Assembly: GCF_030129945.1 (NCBI RefSeq)
Contig: NZ_JARRAF010000037.1
Coordinates: 1-44,304 of the forward strand
Origin: Parachitinimonas caeni
GTDB lineage: Bacteria > Pseudomonadota > Gammaproteobacteria > Burkholderiales > Chitinimonadaceae
DNA: 44,304 nucleotides
Reading direction: 5' to 3'
The position numbers were made by a program, and so were the translations under genes. Below, one piece after another: positions 1-7,988 of this stretch. The notes under the pieces were generated by a model that made no database searches, was not told the DNA's origin, and was given only the letters and a program-made list of their open reading frames with translations. Each line of letters starts with the position of its first letter. The first letter of the stretch is position 1.

Positions 1-228
1 AGTTTTGGGGCAGGGCTAGGCAGGGTGAGCGCAGTTTAGCGAGCTAAATAAGCGAACGCTAACGACGCCATGCCCCAAAAATCGACCCGGCCCGGAGGGT
101 TTCGCCGGGTTTGGGCCTGCTGCCGCGTTAAAAATCGCTTGCTTAGTTCACTAAGCGGCGCGCTTTTTGCCTTGCATCAGGCCCAAATCCGACGAAACGC
201 GATCCGGAAATAAAACGTCAACAGAGCC
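1..228 (+). repeat. MITE-like dispersed repeat, copy A (left end outside window)
   Basis: This stretch aligns by eye with the element at 41981-42247. The left parts match around agtttt/agttt and cagggtga. The right parts match around cgcttgc, cggcgcgct and gccttgc, and both end in gaaacgcgatc...caacagagcc (here 194-228). By comparison with the other copy about 39 bases of the left end lie before position 1. Internal palindromes are clear: ttttggggca at 3-12 with tgccccaaaa at 70-79, and gtttcgccgggtttgggcctg-type arms at 100-120 and 178-198. No gene is visible inside it. It looks like a non-autonomous mobile element or structured intergenic repeat. Confidence 0.6.
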
Positions 229-327
229 AAGGCTCGGTGGATGGCGCAGAGGGATGCGAATGCGCGTGTCGATGTTTTATAGCAGCTGCGTTCTCGAAAG
301 ACAGGGTGTGAAGGGATTGGAGAAACT

Positions 328-1152
328 ATGCGGATTTTGCCTTATGTGGTGCTGGCATTTTTATTACCGCCGGTTATGGCGGCGCCCGCCAGTCGGGAAT
401 ACAAATTAATTCTTGATTCTGGCGCATTGAAATCGGAGCAGGCTGCGGATATCGCGGCGAAGGTTGAACGGACTCTGCAGAATCTGGCTGGCGAAAAGCT
501 GTCGATAGTCAGCCGTGTTAAATCGATGCGGGATAAAAGCCGGACTGTTCGTTTTATCGATACGCCCGGCGACTGCCTGCTGCGACAGGCTGGCTTGATC
601 GTGCGGGATCGCGGCGATGAAAAGAAACGCGCTGTGACGCTGAAATTGCGCGGAAGGGGGAGTGAAGACTGGGCGCGTCATTGGCAGCTGAAAGAGGAAG
701 AGGATGTGACACCCCCGCTGCAGGTGACATCTTCCCGTTCTCTCTCCAGCAAAATACCGGTGGCAACACCACTGAAAACCGTGGCTGATTTACTCGAATA
801 TTTTCCGGCATTGGCTGGATTGAAATTGCCGACGGGTAAAGCAGTTCAGTCGATTCTTCAGGAAGATATTCGCGAGGAAACGTTTACCCTGCCCCAATTC
901 AAACTGGGGAGTCGCTGGAGCGAGACCGAATTGTCGATTTGGTATTTCGGCCGGGAAACCCAGCCGGGGTTGATCGAGGTGTCGTTCCGGTATGAGGTTG
1001 ATCCGGCGGACGATGCCGTAACCCGCGCTCTGGCGGAGCGGTGGTTTACGCTATGGCAGGGAGCGTCCGGCTTGCCTGTGAGTGGTGCCGAGACCACCAA
1101 GACCGCCCATGTATTCCGGCGCGCAGCAGGGTTTTGTCAGGTAAACCCGTAG
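328..1152 (+). CDS. Exported CYTH-domain-like protein
   Basis: The protein has 274 residues and begins with a short signal peptide (residues 1-18, cut probably after VMAA). The segment at about residues 72-106 (RFIDTPGDCLLRQAGLIVRDR, then TLKLRG) has the pattern of the CYTH fold: a strand ending in [YF]-DTP, an L-x-x-[AG]-L-x-x-R turn and a following VTLK strand. A later EVSFRYE strand also fits the fold. CYTH enzymes act on triphosphorylated or polyphosphate substrates inside a beta tunnel using acidic and basic residues. An exported version is unusual, and its substrate cannot be told from the sequence. The gene stands alone between a repeat copy and the terminator of the opposite-strand operon. 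The CYTH call rests on motif spacing read by eye. Confidence 0.55.
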   Translation: MRILPYVVLAFLLPPVMAAPASREYKLILDSGALKSEQAADIAAKVERTLQNLAGEKLSIVSRVKSMRDKSRTVRFIDTPGDCLLRQAGLIVRDRGDEKKRAVTLKLRGRGSEDWARHWQLKEEEDVTPPLQVTSSRSLSSKIPVATPLKTVADLLEYFPALAGLKLPTGKAVQSILQEDIREETFTLPQFKLGSRWSETELSIWYFGRETQPGLIEVSFRYEVDPADDAVTRALAERWFTLWQGASGLPVSGAETTKTAHVFRRAAGFCQVNP

Positions 1153-1170
1153 TTCGTGGTGGCCTGACCA

Positions 1171-1203
1171 GAAAAAAGGCCGCCCCGAAAGCGGGAGCGG
1201 CCC
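1171..1203 (-). terminator. Rho-independent terminator of the pmbA/tldD-like operon
   Basis: On the minus strand a GC-rich hairpin (gggccgctcccgctttcggggcggcc, with a small bulge) is followed directly by a run of T. It lies about 55 bases after the stop of the gene ending at 1258, so it should end that operon. It also lies just after the plus-strand CYTH-like gene, but the T run favours the minus strand. Confidence 0.75.
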
Positions 1204-1206
1204 AGC

Positions 1207-1242
1207 GAAACGCGATCTGCAAACCTTATGTCAACAGAACTC
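1207..1242 (+). repeat. Solitary right arm of the MITE-like repeat
   Basis: The bases gaaacgcgatctgcaaac followed by tgtcaacagaac match the right ends of the copies at 194-228 and 42213-42247. No left arm is visible nearby, so this seems to be a half copy. A further gaaacgcgatc at 1249-1259 runs into the stop codon of the minus-strand gene. Confidence 0.55.
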
Positions 1243-1257
1243 AGGATTGAAACGCGA

Positions 1258-2631
1258 TCAGGCGGCGACCGAAACCTCGGTCAGCAGGGCACATTCGGGG
1301 CCGAAATAGGCCTGGCCGACCGGGTTGTTGCCATCGAAATGGCTATGCCGCACACAGACATCCGATAGCTTCAGCCCCTTGAAGTTTTCCTGCACGGCGC
1401 CACCCAACGAGCCACCTTTCAGGTAGCGCACGGTGCCATTGATATTGTCGTGCAGGCGGGCCAGGCGGATTTCACTGCCGAATGTACCGCTGTTGGCATC
1501 GGTAAACAGGCCGGAGAACTGCAGGATCTCCAGCACCTGCGGTGCTGCTTTGGTCAGCGATGCATAGCTGTGGCGGCCGCCCGCGACGGTGACTGTACCG
1601 CGCACCGTGGTTGGCGCAGGCAGATTCAGATAGTGCGCGAACTGCTGATCGGCCGCGGTGGCGACGACGCGATTCTGTTCGACCAGGGGCAAGAGTGCCT
1701 GCGGTACCCCTTGTCCGGATATCGCCACGGTATCGGCCCCAAAGGGTTGCTGTGGGTCGAGCGCCAGCGAGATCAGATCGCCTTCGGTTGACTTGATCAG
1801 CGCATCGCCGACCGCCACGAACGGCAGCTGATGGTAGGCATTGCTGCCGCTGAGCTGGCTGATCTGGTCGTGGAACAGCGTCGCCAGCACGTCGGCGTGG
1901 ATGATCACCGGGTAGCGACCGGCTTCGGTCTTGCTGACTTCCACCGCGTAGCGGGCATGGTTGGCGGCTTGCTCAAACAGACCGGCCACATCGACATCGG
2001 CCAGCCGTACCGACCAGCGGGTGTCGAGGTATTCATCGCTGAATACGCTGCCATCGGCCAGCTGCTTGCTGCACGAATAAGCGGCTTCCACATAAATGCG
2101 GGTGCTGAGGCTGCGGTGGATCAGCCCGTTGCTCAGGTGCTTGGTCAGGCGGTGAATCGACAGGAACAGCTCGGCAGAGTCAAAGCGGGCGTCGCGTGGC
2201 GTTGCCACGGCGGTGGCGATGTCCTGCGTCAGGCGGCTGACACTGCCTTCCAGATCTTCAACGATGGCCGGATCAGCACTTTGCACGCTCGGTAGCTCGG
2301 TCGCTGCGGTCGGCAGGGGCCAGGCCTGGTGGCTGGTCTGCAAGCCTGCGGCGATGGCGCTGTCCAGCTGGGGCGCCAGTGGCAGGCTGTAGAAGAACTT
2401 CTTGCTGACTTCCCCCTGACGACTGGCGTCGTCGAGCTTTACAAACAGACGGGCGCTGAGGTTGTTGACTTCCACTTCGCGGTCCTGGTCGATGACAAGG
2501 GCGCCGCCTTTTTCAGCCAGAAAGTAGCGCTCACGGCGCTGGATGGTTTCTTCGTTCACAATCCAGCCCTTGACTTGCGGGTGGTTGTCGAGCGTGGATT
2601 TCAGTTGGTCGAGGGTCCAGAGATGAGCCAT
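1258..2631 (-). CDS. PmbA/TldE-like metalloprotease partner subunit
   Basis: The protein has 457 residues from MAHLWTLDQ. I prefer this start to an in-frame ATG 25 codons upstream because homology-like sequence begins here and an AAAGG lies just before it. It has the layout of the TldD/PmbA (TldE) family but no HExxxH zinc motif, as expected for the non-catalytic TldE-type partner. TldD/TldE heterodimers cut unfolded peptides and, in enterobacteria, remove the microcin B17 leader and degrade CcdA antitoxin. The catalytic-type partner lies directly upstream (ending in this direction at 2733), about 100 bases away, in one operon. The sequence is divergent from housekeeping PmbA, so this may be a paralogous pair. 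Confidence 0.75.
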   Translation of the reverse strand: MAHLWTLDQLKSTLDNHPQVKGWIVNEETIQRRERYFLAEKGGALVIDQDREVEVNNLSARLFVKLDDASRQGEVSKKFFYSLPLAPQLDSAIAAGLQTSHQAWPLPTAATELPSVQSADPAIVEDLEGSVSRLTQDIATAVATPRDARFDSAELFLSIHRLTKHLSNGLIHRSLSTRIYVEAAYSCSKQLADGSVFSDEYLDTRWSVRLADVDVAGLFEQAANHARYAVEVSKTEAGRYPVIIHADVLATLFHDQISQLSGSNAYHQLPFVAVGDALIKSTEGDLISLALDPQQPFGADTVAISGQGVPQALLPLVEQNRVVATAADQQFAHYLNLPAPTTVRGTVTVAGGRHSYASLTKAAPQVLEILQFSGLFTDANSGTFGSEIRLARLHDNINGTVRYLKGGSLGGAVQENFKGLKLSDVCVRHSHFDGNNPVGQAYFGPECALLTEVSVAA

Positions 2632-2732
2632 AAGGTTTGCCTTTAAAGGTTCTGGTGCCGGTTGCCGGATGTTGCCGGCAGCCGGACTGCAAGATCGTGC
2701 AGGCACGCGGCAGGAAAGCCGCGCACGGAAAA

Positions 2733-4304
2733 TCAGCCTAGCGTTGCCTGGGCAAGCAGCATGTAGGGGCCACCGCTGCCGGCATGCACGATCTCTTTAT
2801 GATATTTGCCACAACCACCCACCTTGTTCTGCGGGTGAACGGCCTCGTCAGCGTCGCTGCGGGTGTACTCGATCTTCGACTTGGCAACGATGGCGTTGAG
2901 CAGGTCTGGCGTGTAGCCAGTGAGCTGGACATCACCACCCGCCGGCCCCCGGAATACCCGGCCGGTGAACTTGCCATCGCGGACTTCCTGCAGGAACTGA
3001 ATGCCCACCTGGATACCCATGCCTTTCGGATCTTCCATGCCGCCCGCCGGCTGCGTGGCAACAAAGCCATCACCCAATTGCTGCATCAATTCGGCCAGCG
3101 TGGCGTCGCCTGCGCTGAAGTACGTGTTGGTCTGGCGGGTGTACACACCATTGGCCCAGCTTTCGCGCTTGCCGTTGGCGCTGCGCGGCACGCCAAGACG
3201 CAAGGCTGAAGTCAGGTTGGTCATGGGAGCACGCAACTGGCCGGCTTCCAGCAAGACCTGCTCCTGTGCCAGCCAGCCTTCTTCATCAAAGAAGTAGCTG
3301 CCCCAGGCCGCGAAGTCCTCATCGCCGTTCTTGAAGATGGCCGGGTTGTTGAGGATGGTGGCGTGCTGGTTGCCGACAATCTCGCCTGACTGGAAGAGAT
3401 CCCATGCCTTGCTGCGGCCACGGGCACAGGTGTCGCCTTCCTGCGAATGACCAAAGGCCTCGTGCGCCAGTACACCGGCGATGCTGGGTCCAATCAGCAC
3501 GCGGTACTGGCCGGGCGTCAGCAACTCGGCTTGGCGTACGGCAGCCAGATCGGCCAACGTGCCGGCAATCTTGTCTTCCAGCCCGGCCGTGACTTCCTGG
3601 CCGCCCAAGCCACCCACGACGCTGTGCGCGCGATGCGGGCCGGACATGGTCACCAGCACGGTGGCGATCCGGTACAGCGTCTGAGACATATTGACGGCGC
3701 GATCAATAAACAGCGCGTCCTCAATCGCGTAGCGCTGTTGTGCCTGCACGAAGCTCAGGTCGCCTTCGGCCAGGCCGGCATCCGGGGCCAGGGCTTTGGT
3801 GCGTTCAACGATGGCTTTCAGTCGGCCCAGGATGGCCTCGTTGCTGAGTCGGGTCGGGTCTTGCTCGCAGCGGATGCCAAAATGGACTTCGGTGGCGGCG
3901 TTTGCATCAGCGGGAATCTGAACGCGGATTTCGTCATCCAGCGGAAGCTGCAGGCGCTCAGACCAGCTGACCGGTGCATAGGGCCGGGCGATGGCGCCTG
4001 CTGCGGGGGGCGTCGCAGCGACACGGCCGGCAAAGCGCTGCGCCAGCTGCAGCAGGGCTTCGGGTTCGAGCTGGTCGCTGGACTGTTCGAACAGGGTGTA
4101 ACCATCATAGATGCGCAATACCACACCCAAGGACACCTCATCGTTGATGTTCGACTGGCGCAGGTTCACGGTATGGGTAAGCTTGGTCTTGCGTTCGAGA
4201 TAAACGGAGCCATACCAGCCGGGCTGGGCTTCCAGCACCGGCAGCAAGCTGGGCAGGAACTGGCGCAGAGGGTGTAGATCGGTACTGAAAGGGGCTCGTG
4301 CCAT
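2733..4304 (-). CDS. TldD-like zinc metalloprotease subunit
   Basis: The protein has 523 residues. Residues 281-286 read HEAFGH, the HExxxH zinc-binding and catalytic motif typical of TldD (consensus HEAxGH), inside the context GVLAHEAFGHSQEGD. Length is a little above that of classical TldD (about 480). Together with the downstream PmbA-like partner it should form a heterodimer in which this subunit carries the active site and threads unstructured peptides through a tunnel. No signal peptide is seen, so it should be cytoplasmic. It is the first gene of the minus-strand pair, and the hairpin at 1171-1203 ends the operon. Natural substrates are unknown; peptide leaders or antitoxins are plausible. 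Confidence 0.85.
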   Translation of the reverse strand: MARAPFSTDLHPLRQFLPSLLPVLEAQPGWYGSVYLERKTKLTHTVNLRQSNINDEVSLGVVLRIYDGYTLFEQSSDQLEPEALLQLAQRFAGRVAATPPAAGAIARPYAPVSWSERLQLPLDDEIRVQIPADANAATEVHFGIRCEQDPTRLSNEAILGRLKAIVERTKALAPDAGLAEGDLSFVQAQQRYAIEDALFIDRAVNMSQTLYRIATVLVTMSGPHRAHSVVGGLGGQEVTAGLEDKIAGTLADLAAVRQAELLTPGQYRVLIGPSIAGVLAHEAFGHSQEGDTCARGRSKAWDLFQSGEIVGNQHATILNNPAIFKNGDEDFAAWGSYFFDEEGWLAQEQVLLEAGQLRAPMTNLTSALRLGVPRSANGKRESWANGVYTRQTNTYFSAGDATLAELMQQLGDGFVATQPAGGMEDPKGMGIQVGIQFLQEVRDGKFTGRVFRGPAGGDVQLTGYTPDLLNAIVAKSKIEYTRSDADEAVHPQNKVGGCGKYHKEIVHAGSGGPYMLLAQATLG

Positions 4305-4603
4305 GGTCAGGTCCTTGCAGGAATTCGGTAGAGGTCAACAAACAGGCGAAAGGGGCGGCAACAGTCTGGCGGCTTGCGGTCTGTGCCGGCTTTCCCGCCG
4401 ATTTACGGCTCGCCATCGCTGGAAAGCAGTCTAACAAAGGCATCCAGCCTGGTTTAGCAACAGAACAGACCAATGCTGATAGGCACAGCCCCGGAAGCCT
4501 TGTAATTTGGTGGCTTCAGCCTGATCTGCAAGCCTTGCCGGCAGGTATATTTCGGCCTGCCCGGTTTGCGGGAGCCTCCAACCCCCTCGTCTTGCCTCGG
4601 CCT
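4305..4603. other. Intergenic region with no supported gene
   Basis: This gap separates the start of the tldD-like operon from the repeat at 4604. It should hold the promoter of that operon, but I see no convincing -35/-10 pair. The open frames across it look like chance frames in GC-rich DNA. Confidence 0.5.
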
Positions 4604-4681
4604 TGATGACATTTTGTTTCCGGTCGCGCCGGGCTGAACTTTGGGGCATGGCGCGACCGGAAACAAAATAACAACAGAGCC
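4604..4681 (+). repeat. Minimal copy of the MITE-like repeat (two inverted arms)
   Basis: Two perfect 20-base arms, attttgtttccggtcgcgcc at 4611-4630 and its reverse complement at 4650-4669, flank a 19-base spacer. The outer bases also pair imperfectly (ccttgatgac against aacaacagagcc). The left arm and spacer (ggtcgcgccgggctgaactttgg) match the left end of the 41981-42247 element, and the right end matches the other right ends (acaacagagcc). It therefore looks like an internally deleted copy. It ends seven bases before the start codon of the endonuclease V gene and would form a strong hairpin in any mRNA running into that gene. Confidence 0.7.
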
Positions 4682-4687
4682 TAATTT

Positions 4688-5203
4688 ATGATTCTTGCTA
4701 CCGATGTTCATTACCTTGCCGACCATGCCATTGCCGCAGCCGTGCTGTTTGCCCGATGGGACGAGGCCGTTCCAGCCGCATGCTGGACGGTGCGAATCGA
4801 TACGGTTGCGGACTATATTCCCGGCCAGTTCTATCAGCGTGAGCTGCCATGCCTGATGCAGCTGATCAGCCAGGCTCCCCAGCCGATCAGCTGTGTGGTG
4901 GTCGATGGTTATGTCGATCTCGGGGGGGAGCAGCTGCCCGGACTGGGGCGGCATCTGTGGCATGCCCTGCAGGGGCAGACGCCGGTGCTGGGTGTGGCCA
5001 AGACCCGTTTTGCCGATACCCCCGATAACGCTGCGCTATATCGAGGCAAGAGCGAGAAGCCGCTGTTTATTTCAGCGGCTGGCATCGAGCTGGAACAGGC
5101 CAAAGCCGCTGTCGCCCGTATGCATGGCCGACACCGCCTGCCAAGTTTGCTCAAACGGGTAGACCAGCTGTGTCGCGGAATCGACGCTGCCGGCGCACTA
5201 TGA
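4688..5203 (+). CDS. nfi: Compact endonuclease V (deoxyinosine 3'-endonuclease) family protein
   Basis: The protein has 171 residues, against about 220 in E. coli Nfi. Recognisable family motifs are DVHY (Asp6), YIPGQFYQRELP (residues 43-54, Glu52), VVVDGYVDLGG (Asp73), LGVAKT (Lys105) and PLFIS. The two Asp and the Glu correspond to the metal-binding carboxylates of the family. The His seen after PLFIATG in Nfi is replaced (SAAGIELEQ), as in a short subfamily I recall from other bacteria. Family enzymes nick one base 3' of deaminated adenine (inosine) in DNA or RNA. An in-frame stop lies two codons before the ATG, so the N terminus is really short. No good ribosome site is visible, and the hairpin at 4604-4681 sits directly upstream. 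Confidence 0.8.
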   Translation: MILATDVHYLADHAIAAAVLFARWDEAVPAACWTVRIDTVADYIPGQFYQRELPCLMQLISQAPQPISCVVVDGYVDLGGEQLPGLGRHLWHALQGQTPVLGVAKTRFADTPDNAALYRGKSEKPLFISAAGIELEQAKAAVARMHGRHRLPSLLKRVDQLCRGIDAAGAL

Positions 5204-5299
5204 TGGGATGAACATCCCGGATTTGCGGTAAGTGAATGCCATAAGAATCAAATGAAAGCTGGCCCACTGATTGCAAAGGGCCAAAGTGAGCGAGACACC

Positions 5300-5956
5300 A
5301 TGAGTTCCCTGATCAAGACCGCTGAAGTGGCGGAACAGAAAAAGCTGCTGTTGCCCAGGCGCAAACGAGCCGTTCCGGCAGGTGCTCCTGCAGCGGCAGA
5401 CCCGGCAACGCCCCCCCTCGCGACGGCTTTGCCGGATACCCAGACCCTGATTGATCAAGTGCGGGCAGAAATCATGCAGCAGTTTCAGGCTGAGGCCGTT
5501 GCTGCGCGTGAACTGGGTCTGCGGCGTGGCCTGCGCGAGGGCCGGGAGGCTGGCTACCGCGAAGCGCAGCAACACTTTGCGCGAGAGCTTGAAGCGGTGC
5601 GGCAGCTGGCCGGTCAGTTGGCGGCTTCGGTTGAGCAGGGTCTGAGCGGTCTGCAGTGGCGGGCTTACCAGATTGCGCTGGAGAGTTTGCAGGAAGTACT
5701 CGGGGAGACTTCACTCCCTGCCGGGCAATTGGCTGCGGTGGTCGCCAGCAAAACCCAGGGCAATTTGCAGCAGGTGCCGATTGAGTTGGGCATCAATCCG
5801 GCCGACTTCGCCCGCTTGCGCCAGACCGAAGGCGTCGGCGACCTGCTTCCTGCCCGCCCGGACCTCTACTGGCGACAGGATGGCAACGTACCCAGCGGGC
5901 AGGTCGCAGCTCAAGATGCCGATGCGGATGCGCTTTGGCAGCTGGATCGACGTTGA
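5300..5956 (+). CDS. FliH/SctL-like type III secretion stator protein (probable)
   Basis: The protein has 218 residues from MSSLIKTAE; an in-frame ATG 16 codons upstream is also possible. A basic, proline-rich N-terminal part is followed by a predicted long helix with the small-residue pattern GLRRGLREGREAGYREA (about residues 75-91). This is typical of the glycine-repeat helix of FliH, YscL and HrpE. The C-terminal half (ALESLQEVLG, then IELGINPADFARL) fits the FliH C-terminal domain, where I-x-V/L-x-[IV]-N-P precedes a helix. FliH-type proteins regulate the export ATPase of flagellar or virulence type III systems. No ATPase or other type III gene lies nearby, so this is an orphan, and the call is tentative. 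Confidence 0.5.
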   Translation: MSSLIKTAEVAEQKKLLLPRRKRAVPAGAPAAADPATPPLATALPDTQTLIDQVRAEIMQQFQAEAVAARELGLRRGLREGREAGYREAQQHFARELEAVRQLAGQLAASVEQGLSGLQWRAYQIALESLQEVLGETSLPAGQLAAVVASKTQGNLQQVPIELGINPADFARLRQTEGVGDLLPARPDLYWRQDGNVPSGQVAAQDADADALWQLDRR

Positions 5957-6128
5957 GCGGGATCGACGTTGAACGGGATTGGTTGACCGGGGTATTTGAA
6001 GCCCCGTTCAAAAGCGCCAGCCGTTTTTGAAAAATGACTGAAATGGCAGGATGCCGGCGGCTGGAAATCAGCCGCTTTTATATTTGAATGGCACTTTCAG
6101 ACTGTCTTGCGGGGGCGGACCTCTGAAT

Positions 6129-6746
6129 TCACGTCATCTCCAGCCGTCGAGCGATTTCGGCGTGGACGGGATATTCGTGTTCCACCGGCAAAAGTGCTTT
6201 TGCTTCAGTAAGTTTTCCTTGTTTTACCAGCGATTCGATAGCGAGTGCCTGTTCACTGATATCGGTAATTTGCTGTATCCATTGTCCGGTATAAAGCGAA
6301 ACCGCTTCCCCACTCAGACCTACTTGAATGGCGCGATAATCGAGCGGCTGCAAATGTAAATCGCGCTCAGGATCCCACTGAATACGAACCGGGTTATCAG
6401 CCTTGAGGGTGGCCCATTCTTCAGCGCTAACGCCGGCGGGTGGATGGCTCAAACAACTATGGGCCAGTGCCCACTCGAAGCCTTCACGACGGATATCAAT
6501 CGCCAGAATCGTTTTTTGACCATCATCTTTATGCCCCCAGCCAGTGCGATACATCATCCATAAGAATGAAGGCTTTATCCAAGTCATTCGCTCCATTTTG
6601 AATGGGGGCGATACAAACCGGCCGTGGTGCAAAGCAGAAAGGGCAATCAGGGAAGAGTAGGCCTGATAGACACGAATGGTGTCCGAGTTGAATTGTGCGC
6701 GGATTTGACGATTTTTTATTGTTGTTTGATTCATGCCGCGCAGCAT
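6129..6746 (-). CDS. DUF4291 family protein
   Basis: The protein has 205 residues. It contains the highly typical stretch of the DUF4291 family: QIRAQFNSDTIRVYQAYS near the N terminus, then RMTWIKPSFLWMMYRTGW around residues 53-70, and an LAIDIRREGFEWAL segment. The function of this family is not established. No signal peptide or membrane segment is seen. I kept the ATG at 6746, which has AAAGG upstream; a second Met four codons in (6734) is the alternative. The gene is alone, convergent with the FliH-like gene and divergent from the metallophosphoesterase. Confidence 0.8.
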   Translation of the reverse strand: MLRGMNQTTIKNRQIRAQFNSDTIRVYQAYSSLIALSALHHGRFVSPPFKMERMTWIKPSFLWMMYRTGWGHKDDGQKTILAIDIRREGFEWALAHSCLSHPPAGVSAEEWATLKADNPVRIQWDPERDLHLQPLDYRAIQVGLSGEAVSLYTGQWIQQITDISEQALAIESLVKQGKLTEAKALLPVEHEYPVHAEIARRLEMT

Positions 6747-7204
6747 ATTGGAATAGCCTTTGATTGGCTACGCCTCCCTGTTTTTCTGAGGGGGCGCCAG
6801 GGCTTAATCTGAGCCAAATAAGCAGATGAGTGGCTGATTTAAAAAGAAATAATCAAATGGATATTGGTTGGCTGGGCAGTGGGGATTTAAACAAACAGGC
6901 ACGGTTTATGCCTGAAACTTGCGTTGTCGGCGTAATCGGCTATAAACCTTTATAAGTGCTAATTTCGCACGCATAAATAATCCGGCAATTCGATGAATCA
7001 TATGGGGTCAATGCTGTGTCAAGCATCTGAACTGTAATGATTTTTCGGGCTGCTCAATCGAGGGTAATTCAGATCCATGGTGGTTCACCGGCGAACCCCG
7101 TTGTCCCGTCTACTTGGTCGCTTTGGGCGACCCAGCGGCTATTTGTCTGGTTTTCAAAATCATCCAGCTGGCTTTTCAGTGCTTTCCCCGGTGGGGAGCG
7201 CCGT
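6747..7204. other. Intergenic region, AT-richer, no supported gene
   Basis: The gap between two divergent genes should hold both promoters. Base composition drops locally (6820-7010). A small perfect hairpin (ggtcgc/gcgacc) sits at 7117-7133. I see no RNA gene and no repeat family member here. Confidence 0.4.
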
Positions 7205-7900
7205 ATGAAGATTGCGCTGCTTGCCGATATTCACGCCAATGCCCCAGCCTTGCGCGCCGTCCTTGCCGAGGCAACCCGTTGCGGGGTCGAGCGACTGGCC
7301 GTAGCGGGCGATAGTGTCGGCTATTACTTCTGGCCACAGGAAACCTGGCAGCTGCTTACGGCGTGGCCGTTCGATGCCGTGCGTGGCAACCATGAAGACA
7401 TGTTGCGTGCAAGTCGCCACGACCCCGTGCTGGCCGATCGCATTCTGGCCCGCTATGGCAGCGGCATCGCCATTGCCCAGTCCGAACTGGATGCGAGTCG
7501 CCAGCAATGGCTGGACGAGCTGCCGGTGCAGTGCTGGGTGCAGTGGGGGCGTTGGCGGGCCTTGCTATGCCACGGCACGCCGGATGACACCGAAGAATAC
7601 GTTTACCCGGATTCTCCCGATTTCACTTTTGAACGCATGGCGGTCGCCGGGGCGGATCTGGTGATCTACGGCCATACGCACTATCCACTGTGCAAGACCA
7701 TCGGGCGTTGCCGGGTGGTGAATCCTGGGTCGGTCGGTCAGCCACGGGATCGACGGCCGGGCGCACAGTGGGCGTTGTTCGATAGCGATAGCGGGGCACT
7801 CGAACATCGACTGACGCCCTACGATAACGCGGCAGTCGCGCGCGAAGCCGAGCGGCGGCATCCCGATATTCCTTACCTTGGGCAGGTATTGTGTCGTTAA
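7205..7900 (+). CDS. YfcE/MJ0936-type metallophosphoesterase
   Basis: The protein has 231 residues from MKIALLADIHAN, with ggggagcg as ribosome site just upstream. An in-frame ATG at 7037 would add 56 residues unlike the family. The five metallophosphoesterase motifs are present in order: DIHAN (8-12), GDSVGY, GNHED, CHG and GHTHY, followed by VVNPGSVGQPRD. This arrangement matches small calcineurin-like phosphodiesterases of the YfcE type, which bind two metal ions and hydrolyse phosphodiesters or phosphomonoesters. The physiological substrate is unknown. The gene is cytoplasmic and monocistronic. Confidence 0.85.
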   Translation: MKIALLADIHANAPALRAVLAEATRCGVERLAVAGDSVGYYFWPQETWQLLTAWPFDAVRGNHEDMLRASRHDPVLADRILARYGSGIAIAQSELDASRQQWLDELPVQCWVQWGRWRALLCHGTPDDTEEYVYPDSPDFTFERMAVAGADLVIYGHTHYPLCKTIGRCRVVNPGSVGQPRDRRPGAQWALFDSDSGALEHRLTPYDNAAVAREAERRHPDIPYLGQVLCR

Positions 7901-7988
7901 GCGCTTGGGATGATGGCTTTGCAAGGCGTTGCGCGCGCAATTTCGCGATATTGCACAATGGCGATTTGACTCTGGATTGTAGGCATTT

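Noticed and set aside
3447-4277. Long plus-strand open frame opposite the tldD-like gene
   Set aside because: It is a shadow of a strongly supported minus-strand gene with the HExxxH motif.
4298-4606. Open frame of about 100 codons upstream of the endonuclease V gene
   Set aside because: It overlaps the start of the tldD-like gene, has no ribosome site and resembles no family. It looks like a chance frame in GC-rich DNA.
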